DNA of 64,000 bases from Streptomyces lincolnensis (GTDB lineage: Bacteria; Actinomycetota; Actinomycetes; Streptomycetales; Streptomycetaceae). Both the position numbers and the translations under genes were made by a program. Location: contig NZ_CP016438.1 in the NCBI RefSeq assembly GCF_001685355.1, positions 7,750,001-7,814,000 of the forward strand, read 5' to 3'. The notes under the pieces were generated by a model that worked only from the letters and a program-made list of their open reading frames with translations, ran no database searches and was not told the DNA's origin. Shown piece by piece: positions 16,794 through 25,498 of this stretch. Each line of letters begins with the position of its first letter. Within the stretch, counting starts at the first letter, position 1.

Positions 16794-18011
16794 CTACGGC
16801 AGCCGTACGACGTCCTTGATGCCCCGGGCCGCCAGGTACTCCCCGTCGTCCGCCCGTGCGGCCAGCACCACCGCCGGGCGGGCGCCCTCGGTGCGCATGC
16901 GCATCCACTCCTCGAAGTAGGCGCCTCCGGGGCCGGAGACGGACCGGGTGCCCGGGGTGCAGTCGAGGACCAGGGCGGTCTCGCGCGGCGCGGGGGAGGG
17001 CGGCTGGGCCCGCAGCTCCGCGACGGTGGCGGCGAGGGCCTCGGCGATCGGCTTGGCGCGGCCCGCGGAGTCGAACAGGCCGAGCGTGTACTCCAGTTCC
17101 GGATAGTCGGCCAGGGAGCGGTCCACGTCGTGGGAGCACCACCAGGTCACGCCCCACAGGTTCGCGCAGCCGGCCGCGTTCCGCACGGTCGCCCGCGCGA
17201 ACTCCGGCGCGTCCGCGGCCGGGATGTGCGGCTCGGGCGCGCCGGTCTCCTGGACCCAGACGGGGCGGGCCGGGTCCACGGCGTAGGCCGTGGCGAGCTC
17301 CGTGCCGTACTCGGCGAGGTGCTGCACCTGCGGGGAGCGCGGGCCGTAGCGGCGGGCGCAGTCGCCGGAGAACACCCAGGGGTGGACGGTGGTCAGATCG
17401 CCCTTGTGGGCGGAGGCCTCCGGGGTGAAGGGGTGGTCGTCGCCGTACCAGGCGGCGTCGTAGGCGGAGTGGGTGGCGAGCCGGTCCGCGGGCAGGTGCT
17501 CGCGGGTGGCGGCCAGCAGCGTGTCGAGGTAGTGGTCCACCTCGTCCGCGGTCACCGGGTTGTGCTCGACCAGGTTGTTGAGCTCGTTGCCGAGCTGGAG
17601 GCCGATGAGGTTCGGGCGGCCGGCCAGGGCGCGGCCGAGGGTCCGCATCAGCTCGGCCTGGGCGGCGACGGCCTCCGGGTCGGTGAACACGTTGCGGTGG
17701 TGCCAGCTGCGGGTCCACTCCGGGTAGAAGTCGAAGCTCGACAGATGGCCCTGCACGCCGTCCACCAGGACGTCGAGGCCCGCTTCGGCCGCCAGGTCGA
17801 CGAGCTGGGCCAGCTGGTCGACGGCTGCGGTGCGGATGAGTGTGCGGTTGGGCTGGAGGAGCGGCCAGAGGTGGAAGACCCGCACGTGGTCAAGACCGAG
17901 CCCGGCGATCTGCGCCAGGTCCTCGCGGGCGTGCGCGGGGTCGAAGTCGTGCCAGGAGTGGAACCAGCCGTGGCGGGGCGTGTAGTTGACGCCGAAGCGG
18001 AGCGTAGGGAT
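16794..18011 (-). CDS. GH5-type glycoside hydrolase, probable beta-mannosidase (GH5_18-like)
   Basis: This clan-A TIM-barrel enzyme has the acid/base Glu in QLGNE (E143) and the nucleophile Glu in VWVQETGA (E255), and starts with RFGVNYTPRHGWFHSW. The pattern recalls GH5_18 beta-mannosidases, which in bifidobacteria cleave Man-beta-1,4-GlcNAc from N-glycan cores; the subfamily is from memory. There is no signal peptide. The start is odd: the ideal RBS GAGGAGG is followed 5 bp later by ATC (18011-18009) where homologues would have ATG. The only upstream in-frame start is a TTG at 18077 inside the operator. The 405-residue length assumes the ATC. It is divergent from the kinase gene. Confidence 0.78.
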   Translation of the reverse strand: MPTLRFGVNYTPRHGWFHSWHDFDPAHAREDLAQIAGLGLDHVRVFHLWPLLQPNRTLIRTAAVDQLAQLVDLAAEAGLDVLVDGVQGHLSSFDFYPEWTRSWHHRNVFTDPEAVAAQAELMRTLGRALAGRPNLIGLQLGNELNNLVEHNPVTADEVDHYLDTLLAATREHLPADRLATHSAYDAAWYGDDHPFTPEASAHKGDLTTVHPWVFSGDCARRYGPRSPQVQHLAEYGTELATAYAVDPARPVWVQETGAPEPHIPAADAPEFARATVRNAAGCANLWGVTWWCSHDVDRSLADYPELEYTLGLFDSAGRAKPIAEALAATVAELRAQPPSPAPRETALVLDCTPGTRSVSGPGGAYFEEWMRMRTEGARPAVVLAARADDGEYLAARGIKDVVRLP

Positions 18012-18066
18012 GGGATCCTCCTCGGGCCGGGCACAGGTCCGGGCGCAGCCTGCTCTTGTCGTGGGC

Positions 18067-18087
18067 GAATGTATCAACCACCATAGT
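18067..18087. promoter_or_regulatory. shared divergent promoter/operator for the GH5 and kinase genes
   Basis: GAATGTATCAACCACC (18067-18082) is almost identical to the site upstream of rpiR. On the plus strand CATAGT at 18082-18087 is positioned as a -10 element whose start point would fall at or next to the kinase ATG at 18093, so the kinase mRNA may be leaderless. On the minus strand TGATACAT within the site could be the -10 for the GH5 gene. Confidence 0.55.
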
Positions 18088-18092
18088 CTGCG

Positions 18093-19196
18093 ATGAGTGA
18101 AGAAATGAACCAGGAATGGGTCATCGGTCTGGACGCCGGCGGCACCCGCACCCGTGCGGTCCTCGCCGCCGCCGATGACGGGCGCCCCCTCGGCGAGGGC
18201 GCCGGCGGGCCGGGCAACGCCCTGACCGTCCCGGAACCGCAGCTCGCCGACCACCTGGCCGAGGCGCTCGCCCGTGCCGTCCCGGAGGCGGCGCGCGGTC
18301 GGGTGGTGGCCGTGGCCGGCGGTTTCGCCGGTGCCACCGCGGCCTCGGCGGACGACCCCGGGACCGTCCGGGCCCGCACGGCCCTCGACGCGGCCCTGCG
18401 CCGGCTGGGCATCCGGGCGGGACGGGTCGTCGTCTTCAGCGACATCGAGGCGGCCTTCGCCGCCGCGCCCGGCACCCCGGCCGACGGACTCGCCCTGGTG
18501 GCGGGCACCGGCGCGGTCGCGATGCGCATCACCGGCCGTCGCTCCACGACCACCGTGGACGGCGACGGCTGGCTGCTCGGCGACGACGGCAGCGGCTTCT
18601 GGATGGGCCGCGCCGCCGTGCGGTCGGCCCTGCGGATGGCGGACGGACGGGGCCCCACGACGACCCTGGCCGCGTCGGTCGGACGGGCACTGGGCCTGCC
18701 GGACCACGTACTGCCGGAGCGTGTACTGCCGTACGACGTGCCGCCGGGCGGTACCGGCGCCGACGTGACGCCGGGCCGCGGCGACGGTGAAGCGGCGGCC
18801 GAGCCGGCCCGCCCGCACCCCGACCCACCCGGCTCCTGGTCCCGCCCGCACCGTGAGGCCTACCGCATGCACCTGCTCCCGGCCGTGATGGCCGACCCCC
18901 CGATCCGGCTCGCCCGGTTCGCCCCGCTGGTGGCCGAGGCGGCGCGGCACAAGGACGCGGTCGCCCGGACGATCCTGGCCCGGGCCGCCGACCGACTGGC
19001 CGAGACCGTCCGCGCGTTGGAGCCCCGGCCCGGCGAGCCGCTCGTCGCGACCGGCGGTCTGCTCGGCCCCGAGGGCCCCTTGACGGCGCTCCTGACCGAC
19101 CGTCTCGCGCCCCTCGGCCTGACGCTCGACTGGGTCGCCGACGGTTCCCGGGGCGCCGTCGCCCTGGCCCGGCTCGCCCACGGCGGTGGCCGGTGA
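18093..19196 (+). CDS. BadF/BadG-type N-acetylglucosamine kinase
   Basis: This ASKHA-fold sugar kinase (367 residues) has the phosphate-1 motif IGLDAGGTRTRAV near the N terminus, the FSDIEAAFAAA and VAGTGAVAMRI motifs, and LGDDGSGFWMGR. This subfamily includes GlcNAc kinases that make GlcNAc-6-phosphate in the cytoplasm. A Pro/Gly-rich insertion (about 208-252) is unusual. No RBS is visible between the operator and the ATG, consistent with a leaderless transcript. The next gene begins inside its stop (GTGA). Confidence 0.85.
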   Translation: MSEEMNQEWVIGLDAGGTRTRAVLAAADDGRPLGEGAGGPGNALTVPEPQLADHLAEALARAVPEAARGRVVAVAGGFAGATAASADDPGTVRARTALDAALRRLGIRAGRVVVFSDIEAAFAAAPGTPADGLALVAGTGAVAMRITGRRSTTTVDGDGWLLGDDGSGFWMGRAAVRSALRMADGRGPTTTLAASVGRALGLPDHVLPERVLPYDVPPGGTGADVTPGRGDGEAAAEPARPHPDPPGSWSRPHREAYRMHLLPAVMADPPIRLARFAPLVAEAARHKDAVARTILARAADRLAETVRALEPRPGEPLVATGGLLGPEGPLTALLTDRLAPLGLTLDWVADGSRGAVALARLAHGGGR

Positions 19197-21436
19197 CCGG
19201 GACGGAGCTCTACCGCGACCCCACCGCCCCCCTCGACGCCCGCGTCCGCGACCTGCTCTCCCGGATGACCCTGCGCGAGAAGGCCGGTCAGCTCAACCAG
19301 CGGATGTACGGGTGGGACGCCTACCGCCGCACCCCGGGCGGTTTCGAACTCACGGACGCCCTGTACGCCGAGACCGAGCGCTTCGCCGGGCTCGGCGCCC
19401 TCTACGGGCTCCAGCGCGCGGACGCCTGGTCCGGTGTCGACCACGACAACGGGCCGGGTGCCGAGGACGGCGCCGCCCTCGCCGAGCTGGTGCAGCGGCA
19501 TGTGGTCGACGCCGGCCGCCTGGGCATTCCCACGCTCTTCGTCGAGGAGGTGCCGCACGGCCACATGGCGCTCGACGGCACGGTCCTGCCCGTCAACCTG
19601 GCCGTCGGCGCCACCTGGGACCCCCGGCTGTACGAGGCCGCCGCCGCCCGTGCCGCGGCCGAACTGCGGGCCCGCGGTGGCCATGTCGCCCTGGTCTCGG
19701 CCCTCGACATCGCCCGCGACCCGCGCTGGGGCCGCACCGAGGAGTGCTTCGGCGAGGACCCCCACCTGGCGGCCCGGCTGACCGAGGCGCTGGTCCGGGG
19801 CATGCAGGGCGCGGGGGGAAGCGCGGGGGAGGACTTCGCCCCCGACAAGGCCCCCGTCGTCCTCAAGCACTTCGCCGGGCAGGGCGCCACCGTCGGCGGC
19901 CGCAACTCCGCCGAGTCCGAGCTGGGGCTCCGCGAACTCCACGAGATCCACCTCCCCGCCGCCCGCGCCGGTGTCCGGGCCGGGGCCGCCGCCGTCATGG
20001 CCGCGTACAACGAGGTCGACGGGATGCCCTGCTCCGGCAACCGGGCCCTGCTGACCGGACTCCTCCGGGACGACTGGGGATTCGACGGCCTCGTCATGGC
20101 CGACGGACTCGCCGTGGACCGGCTGGCCCGCATCACCGGCGACAAGGTCTCCGCGGGCGCGCTGGCCCTCAACTCCGGTGTCGACCTGAGCCTGTGGGAC
20201 GAGGGGTTCACGCATCTGGAGACGGCGGTCGAGCGGGGGCTGGTGAGCGAGGAGTCCCTCGACGCCGCTGTGGCCCGCGTCCTGCGCCTGAAGTTCCGCC
20301 TCGGCCTCTTCGAACGCCCTTACACGACCAGCGAGTTGCCTTCCCCGGAAGCGGGCCGGATCCTGAGCACCGACCTCGCCCGGGCGTCGGTCACCCTCCT
20401 GCGCAACCCCGACGGCATCCTTCCCCTGGCACCGCGGGCATCCCGCATCGCCGTCATCGGCCCTCAAGCCGCCACCGTCGCCCACCAGCTGGGCGACTAC
20501 ACGGCACCGCAGCGCCCCGGAACGGGCACCAGCGTTCTCGACGCCCTACGACGGCTCGCCCCACCCGGCACCGACATCCGCCACGCCCGTGGCTGCGCCC
20601 TCACCGGCGGCGACGTCTCCGGCATCCCCGAGGCCATCGCCGCGGCCGTCTCCGCCGACCTGGCCGTGCTGGTGCTGGGCGGCAGCAGCGCGCGGACACC
20701 CGAGACCGAGTTCGACGCCAACGGGGCGGCCCTGGCCGCCACGGACGAGATGACCTGCGGCGAGGGCGCCGACCTCGCCGGACTGGAACTCGGCAGGGCC
20801 CAGCACGCGCTGCTGGACGCCGTCGTCGCCACCGGCACGCCCACGGCGGTCGTCCTGATCCAGGGCCGCCCGCACGTCGTACCCGACACGGCGGCCGCGC
20901 TGCTCACCGCCTGGTATCCCGGCCCCTGGGGCGGCGAGGCGATCGCCGAGGTCCTGCTCGGGCTCGCGGAACCCACGGGCCGGCTGCCCGTCTCCGTGCC
21001 GCGCTCGGCGGCTCAACTCCCCGTCTACTACAACCACAAGGACACCGAGTACGGCGGCTACGTGGACGAGAGCGCCGAGCCGCTGTACTCCTTCGGGCAC
21101 GGGCTGTCGTACACGAGCTTCGCGTACGGCACGCCACGCCTGGCGGGCCTCGATGTCGAGGTCGACGTCACCAACACCGGGCAGCGGTCCGGGCGTTCGG
21201 TCGTGCAGGTGTACCTGCGCAGGCTGCTCACGCCCACATGGCCGCGCACCCTCGAACTGTGTGCGTTCGAGGGTGTCGACCTTGCGCCGGGTGAGCGCCG
21301 TACGGTCCGCCTGTCGCTCGATGCCGGTCAACTCGCCCCGTCCAGGACGGTCGAGATCAGGGTCGCGGCATCGGCCCGGGAGGCACTGGGCGTTCGGGGT
21401 CAGAGCTTGACGGCCCCGGAGGACACGCCCCGGTAG
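19193..21436 (+). CDS. GH3 beta-glycosidase (BglX/beta-xylosidase-like)
   Basis: This 747-residue protein has the full GH3 layout: a TIM-barrel domain (EEVPHGHMALDGTVLPVNLAVGATWDP, VLKHFAGQG), the nucleophile Asp in GFDGLVMADGLAV, an alpha/beta sandwich (IAVIGPQAATV onward), and a C-terminal fibronectin-III-like domain. There is no signal peptide, so it is cytoplasmic. The GTG start overlaps the kinase stop by 4 bp, showing a kinase-glycosidase operon. The sugar specificity is not readable: beta-glucoside, beta-xyloside or beta-GlcNAc remain possible. Its end overlaps the convergent permease gene by 37 bp. Confidence 0.87.
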   Translation: MTGTELYRDPTAPLDARVRDLLSRMTLREKAGQLNQRMYGWDAYRRTPGGFELTDALYAETERFAGLGALYGLQRADAWSGVDHDNGPGAEDGAALAELVQRHVVDAGRLGIPTLFVEEVPHGHMALDGTVLPVNLAVGATWDPRLYEAAAARAAAELRARGGHVALVSALDIARDPRWGRTEECFGEDPHLAARLTEALVRGMQGAGGSAGEDFAPDKAPVVLKHFAGQGATVGGRNSAESELGLRELHEIHLPAARAGVRAGAAAVMAAYNEVDGMPCSGNRALLTGLLRDDWGFDGLVMADGLAVDRLARITGDKVSAGALALNSGVDLSLWDEGFTHLETAVERGLVSEESLDAAVARVLRLKFRLGLFERPYTTSELPSPEAGRILSTDLARASVTLLRNPDGILPLAPRASRIAVIGPQAATVAHQLGDYTAPQRPGTGTSVLDALRRLAPPGTDIRHARGCALTGGDVSGIPEAIAAAVSADLAVLVLGGSSARTPETEFDANGAALAATDEMTCGEGADLAGLELGRAQHALLDAVVATGTPTAVVLIQGRPHVVPDTAAALLTAWYPGPWGGEAIAEVLLGLAEPTGRLPVSVPRSAAQLPVYYNHKDTEYGGYVDESAEPLYSFGHGLSYTSFAYGTPRLAGLDVEVDVTNTGQRSGRSVVQVYLRRLLTPTWPRTLELCAFEGVDLAPGERRTVRLSLDAGQLAPSRTVEIRVAASAREALGVRGQSLTAPEDTPR

Positions 21437-22278
21437 AACCAGCGCTGGGTGATCACGAACAGCACCAGCACCGGGATCACCGAGATCACCGAACCGGCCA
21501 TCACCATGCGCTGGTCGTAGCCGAACGACGAGGACGACAGGCGGGACAGCCCCAGCGTCAGCGTGAAGTGGTCCTCGGTGCGCAGCACGATCAGCGGCCA
21601 CAGGAAGTCGTCCCAGGCGCTGATGAAGGTGTTGATGGTGACGACGAGGATCGCGCCGTAGGCGGACGGCAGGTACAGGTACCGGAACCGCTTCCACTCG
21701 CCCGCGCCGTCCAGCATCGCCGCGTCCTCGATCTCGCGCGGTACGGCGAGGAACGCGGCCCGCATGATGAGGACGTTGATCGCGGCGACGAAGCCGGGCA
21801 GCCAGACGCCGACCAGGTTGTCGACCAGGCCCATGTCCCGGATGCTCAGGAACAGCGACACCATGATCGACTCGAAGGGGAACATCATGGACGCCATCAG
21901 CACGACCCAGACCAGCTTGCGGCCCTTCCAGCCGGGCTTGGAGAGCATGTAGCCGGCCATGGTGGAGAAGACCAGCTGGCTGGTGATGGAGATGACCGCC
22001 ACGAACAGGCTGTTCCTGATGTACGTCCACACCGGGACCTGCGCGAAGACCTCCTTGTAGGCCCGCAGCGTCGGATGGTGCGGGAACAGGGAGGCGCCGG
22101 AGCCGAAGACGTCCTCGGTGGGGCCCTTCAGCGAGGACAGCAGCTGCCAGACCAGCGGGCCCACCGTGATGAACAGGACGAACACCAACAGCAGGTAGCG
22201 GAGGACCAGTTCACGCGGCCGGCCGTAGTCCCGCCAGCGGGGCGTCAGACGCCGCTTCCTCTCGACGGCCGTGGTCAT
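21400..22278 (-). CDS. carbohydrate ABC permease (MalG-type)
   Basis: The 292-residue protein has six predicted helices and the EAA loop PREIEDAAMLDGAGEWKRF, which docks the ATPase. The ATG at 22278 overlaps the previous gene's stop as ATGA. It is the last gene of the binding protein-MalF-MalG operon. No ATPase gene is nearby; Streptomyces importers of this class usually share the MsiK ATPase encoded elsewhere. Confidence 0.93.
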   Translation of the reverse strand: MTTAVERKRRLTPRWRDYGRPRELVLRYLLLVFVLFITVGPLVWQLLSSLKGPTEDVFGSGASLFPHHPTLRAYKEVFAQVPVWTYIRNSLFVAVISITSQLVFSTMAGYMLSKPGWKGRKLVWVVLMASMMFPFESIMVSLFLSIRDMGLVDNLVGVWLPGFVAAINVLIMRAAFLAVPREIEDAAMLDGAGEWKRFRYLYLPSAYGAILVVTINTFISAWDDFLWPLIVLRTEDHFTLTLGLSRLSSSSFGYDQRMVMAGSVISVIPVLVLFVITQRWFYRGVSSGAVKL

Positions 22279-23306
22279 CCCTCGTCCTCCTTCGTCAGGC
22301 GCTGGGCGAGCAGCGTCAGGCCCAGGGTCAGGGCGAACAGGGCGACGCTGACTGCGGCGCCGTAGCCGGCGTTGCCGGTGAGCGGGTCGAGACCGACGTC
22401 CCGGATGTAGAAGGGGAGCGTGCGGTCGGCGCCGCCGGGGCCGCCGGTGGAGCCGCCGAGCATGTAGATCTCGGTGAAGACGCGCAGCGAGCCGATACCG
22501 GTCAGCGTGCCGACCAGCATCATCGACTGGCGGACGCCGGGCACGGTGATGTGCCAGAAGCGGCGGGCCGGGCCCGCGCCGTCGACGGCGGCGGCCTCGT
22601 GGAGTTCCTTCGGCACGTTCCCCAGCGCGGCCAGGTAGAAGATCATGTACCAGCCGAGGCCCTTCCAGATCGTCAGGCCCATCGCCGACAGCAGGATCAG
22701 CCACGAGTCGGACAGGAACGGGATGGCCTCCCGGATGATGTGCGCCTTCTGGAGCCAGGTGTTGACCAGGCCCTGGTCGCTCAGCAGCCACTGCCAGCTC
22801 AGACCGACGACCACGCTGGAGGCGAGGACGGGGGTGTAGAAGGCGGAGCGGAAGAAGCCGATGCCCGGCAGGTTCTTCTCCACCAGCACCGCGAGCAGCA
22901 GCGGCAGCAGCACCATCAGGGGGACCACGATCAGCGCGTACAGGACGCTGTTGCGGGTCGCCAGCCAGAAGTCCGAATCCCCCAGCATCCGGGTGTAGTT
23001 GTCCAGCCCCACGAGCTTGTAGACGCCGCCGAGCGGCTTGGCGTCGGTGAAGGACACCAGGATCGTGTTGAGGAAGGGGAACACCCCGAACACCGTCGCG
23101 CCGATGATCGCCGGGGTCATCCACAGCCACGGCAGCCACCAGCGCCGGTAGAGCGCCGCGCCCCCCGCGTCCGCGGTCGGGCCAGGGACCACGGAGCGGA
23201 GGACGCGGCGCAGGCGCCCCGGCGGTTCGGGTACGGTGCCGGGGCGGGAGGCGCCCGCCCCCAGGGGAGAGGGAACGGGCGCCTGGTCCACGGTGTGCTG
23301 AGCCAT
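22275..23306 (-). CDS. carbohydrate ABC permease (MalF-type)
   Basis: The 343-residue membrane protein has a Pro-rich cytoplasmic N terminus (1-55), then helices from WWLPWLWMTPAIIGATVFG, and the EAA loop PKELHEAAAVDGAGPARRF. It pairs with the MalG-type protein to form the import channel. It starts 2 bp after the stop of the binding-protein gene, so the three genes form a tight operon. Confidence 0.93.
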   Translation of the reverse strand: MAQHTVDQAPVPSPLGAGASRPGTVPEPPGRLRRVLRSVVPGPTADAGGAALYRRWWLPWLWMTPAIIGATVFGVFPFLNTILVSFTDAKPLGGVYKLVGLDNYTRMLGDSDFWLATRNSVLYALIVVPLMVLLPLLLAVLVEKNLPGIGFFRSAFYTPVLASSVVVGLSWQWLLSDQGLVNTWLQKAHIIREAIPFLSDSWLILLSAMGLTIWKGLGWYMIFYLAALGNVPKELHEAAAVDGAGPARRFWHITVPGVRQSMMLVGTLTGIGSLRVFTEIYMLGGSTGGPGGADRTLPFYIRDVGLDPLTGNAGYGAAVSVALFALTLGLTLLAQRLTKEDEG

Positions 23307-23308
23307 CT

Positions 23309-24679
23309 TCAGCTGCCCTGCTTGATCAGCTCGTTGGCCTTGGACTGCGCTTCCTTCAGGGCGTCCTCGGCGCTCTTCTTGCCCTGCATGGCCAGCTGGA
23401 TCTGGGCCGAGATGGCGTTCAGCTCGCCCGGCGTGAGGGCGATCTCGTCGGCCGTCGCGGTCTTGCGGTCACTGGCGACGATCTTGCGGGCCTCGGCGAA
23501 GGGGTCGTCGCCCTTGACCGACTGGAAGAACGGGTCGTCCAGCGAGGCGGTCGTGGAGGGGAAGATGACGACGTTCGGGTCCTTCGCCCACGCCAGCTGG
23601 TTCTCGGCGTTGGTCAGGAACTGCGCGAAGGCCAGCGCGGTCGCCGCGTTCTTGCTGGTGGAGGCGACGCCGATGTACTGCGGGGCACCGACGGTGTGGC
23701 CGAGGGCGTCCAGCATGTAGGGCGCGACGCCGGTCTTCTTGTAGACGGTCGGGTTGTTCTGCTGGATGAAGCGCAGGAAGTTGGGGTTGGTCGGGCCGTA
23801 GACCAGCTTGCCCTGGCCGTAGACGTTGGCCGGGTCCTGGGTGGCGGAGAGCGAGTCGCGGGGCATGCCGCCGGCCTTGTAGAGCTTCGTCATGGCCTCG
23901 ACCCACTGCGCGGTCTTCGGGTCGTCGGCGAAGGTGAACGACTTGCCGTCCTCGGACAGCACCTTGATGCCCATCTGCTGCCAGTCCGCCGGGATGCGCA
24001 GCTGCGGGTTGGCGAGGAAGGCGTAGTACTTGCCGTCCGAGGCCTTGGCCACCTTCTCGGCGTCGTCGAACAGGCCGAGAACGGTCGTCGCGGGCGCGGC
24101 CGGGTCCAGGCCCGCCTCCTTCATCAGCTCGGTGTTGAAGGTCTGCACGATGCCGCCGGAGTACCAGGGCAGCACGCTGTGCACCTTCGTACCGGAGGCG
24201 TCCGCGTACAGGCTGGACTTCCACAGGTTGGGCACGAACGGCTTGCCCGCGTCCGGGGCCTTCTTGTCCAGGTCGAGCAGATAGCCGTTCTTGGTGAGCG
24301 CGACCGCCGTGTTGACGTTGATGTTCACCACGTCCGGCAGCGTGCAGCCCTGGGCGTCGGCGACCAGGCGCTGGGTGAAGGTGGCGTCGCCCGGGTCGTC
24401 GATCCACTTGACCTTGGTGCCGGAGTGCGCCTTCTCGAAGGCGGAGATCACGCCGTTGAAGTAGTCCCCGAAGTCCTTCTTCAGGTTGGTCGTCTGGAAG
24501 GTGATGGTGCCCTTCACATCGCCGGAGAGCTTCCCGGACCCGACGTTGCCCTGGTCGACCTTGCAGCCGCCGGCGGTGGAGTCCCCGCCGTCGGAGCCGC
24601 CGGACAGCCCGCAGCCGGCTGCGGCCAGGGACAGTGCGGCGATACAGGTCAGGGTGCGGGTCAGTCTTCTTGCGCGCAT
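23309..24679 (-). CDS. extracellular sugar-binding lipoprotein of the ABC importer
   Basis: This family-1 solute-binding protein (456 residues) has the lipobox LAAAGC near residue 23 and anchors to the outer face of the membrane. Family features include DVVNINVNTAVALTKNGYLLDL and VHSVLPWYSGGIVQTFNTELMKEAG. RBS AGGAGGG precedes the ATG. It is the first gene of the importer operon under its own operator/promoter (24724-24788). From context it probably binds mannose/GlcNAc-containing oligosaccharides. Confidence 0.92.
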   Translation of the reverse strand: MRARRLTRTLTCIAALSLAAAGCGLSGGSDGGDSTAGGCKVDQGNVGSGKLSGDVKGTITFQTTNLKKDFGDYFNGVISAFEKAHSGTKVKWIDDPGDATFTQRLVADAQGCTLPDVVNINVNTAVALTKNGYLLDLDKKAPDAGKPFVPNLWKSSLYADASGTKVHSVLPWYSGGIVQTFNTELMKEAGLDPAAPATTVLGLFDDAEKVAKASDGKYYAFLANPQLRIPADWQQMGIKVLSEDGKSFTFADDPKTAQWVEAMTKLYKAGGMPRDSLSATQDPANVYGQGKLVYGPTNPNFLRFIQQNNPTVYKKTGVAPYMLDALGHTVGAPQYIGVASTSKNAATALAFAQFLTNAENQLAWAKDPNVVIFPSTTASLDDPFFQSVKGDDPFAEARKIVASDRKTATADEIALTPGELNAISAQIQLAMQGKKSAEDALKEAQSKANELIKQGS

Positions 24680-24723
24680 GTGATGGGCCCTCCTGCGACC
24701 GGGCGAGTCAGGGATGTGCTGGC

Positions 24724-24788
24724 TGGTTCAATCAACCAACTTCGACTCTGATTGATGAAAATGTGGACCAGAATTCATCGGAGGTCAA
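24724..24788 (-). promoter_or_regulatory. importer promoter with RpiR-type operators
   Basis: On the minus strand TTGACC (24783-24788) and CACATT (24760-24765) are separated by 17 bp. The near-palindrome TGGTTCAATCAACCA (24724-24738) lies just downstream of the expected start point, and TGATTGATGA and GAATTCATC half-sites lie in the promoter. The arrangement fits repression that blocks initiation or elongation. Confidence 0.6.
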
Positions 24789-24823
24789 TGGTTTGCCGTG
24801 TTGCGTTTAGGTTCCGTCCGAGA

Positions 24824-25498
24824 TCAGTGCCGGTGCTCGTGGTCCGGATGCGAGGGGTCGCCGGGGTGCTCGTACCCGTGCGCGTACACGACCCCGGCTC
24901 GCGCCCGGTCCAGCCAGTCGAAGAACGCGCGTCGGCCTGCGGCGCGGCGCAGTTCCCTTGCGATGCCCTCGCGGGCCTGTTCGTACGGGAGGAAGTCGTC
25001 GGGGGGTGCGTCGCCGAAGGGGTCCACGCCGCGTCTGAGTGCGGCCGGGGTGAGGAAGCGGTCGGGGTTGCGGGCGTAGTAGTCGTGTACGGCGGTCTCG
25101 GGGATGGGTTGCTCGTGTTCCAGGTGGGACAGGAGGGTGCGGGCGGCGGGGGAGTGGGCGAGGGCCACCGCGACGATGCTGCCCAGGTCTGCGACGTGCT
25201 GTGAGGTGAGTGCGGTGCGCTCCTCAGAGGGTGCCGCGCTATGTCGTTGGGCGGGTGCGGGGCCGTCGTGGCTGGTCGCGCAGTTCCCCGCGCCCCTTTG
25301 GGGCGCGCCCGTGAGCCCGCGTTCCTCGCATGCCCGCTGGGCCAGTTCGTCGATCACCGCCACCTGGGTCGCCCAGCGCCGTCGCTGCCGCTCCGCTGAG
25401 CGGGTTTCGGTGTCGCGAGCCGGGACTGCGTTCAGGACGGCGTCGACGCGTGCTTTGGGGAGCCGTTCGCCGTGGACGAGGGCGGCGTAGTCCGTCAC
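24824..25498 (-). CDS. PpiC/SurA-like protein of unknown role, coupled to the alpha-mannosidase
   Basis: The 224-residue cytoplasmic protein starts at a GTG overlapping the mannosidase stop (GTGA). The C-terminal half (PIPETAVHDYYARNPDRF, then GREIARELRRAAGRRAFFDWLDRA-like GIARELRRAAGRRAFFDWLD) resembles the chaperone-like helices of parvulin-type isomerases such as SurA/NifM, but I do not see a complete PPIase domain. The end is His-rich (HPDHEHRH), possibly metal-binding. A copy of the dispersed repeat is inserted in frame at about residues 64-77. The function is unknown. Confidence 0.7.
   Translation of the reverse strand: MTDYAALVHGERLPKARVDAVLNAVPARDTETRSAERQRRRWATQVAVIDELAQRACEERGLTGAPQRGAGNCATSHDGPAPAQRHSAAPSEERTALTSQHVADLGSIVAVALAHSPAARTLLSHLEHEQPIPETAVHDYYARNPDRFLTPAALRRGVDPFGDAPPDDFLPYEQAREGIARELRRAAGRRAFFDWLDRARAGVVYAHGYEHPGDPSHPDHEHRH
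25269..25309 (+). repeat. dispersed hairpin repeat, copy 1 (inside a gene)
   Basis: It shares a 27-bp block with the copy at 42.1 kb and the 16-bp core TCGCGCAGTTCCCCGC with all copies. It ends in the hairpin GCGCCCC-ttt-GGGGCGC. It lies antisense within the gene at 24824-25498 and keeps that frame open. Confidence 0.8.

Noticed and set aside
18012..18084. TTG start at 18077 for the GH5 gene
   Set aside because: It would place translation initiation inside the operator, adds a Cys/Arg-rich leader, and leaves the strong RBS at 18014-18020 unused.
25269..25309. Insertion sequence remnant
   Set aside because: The element is about 40-65 bp with no terminal repeats or transposase fragments; a short dispersed repeat describes it better.
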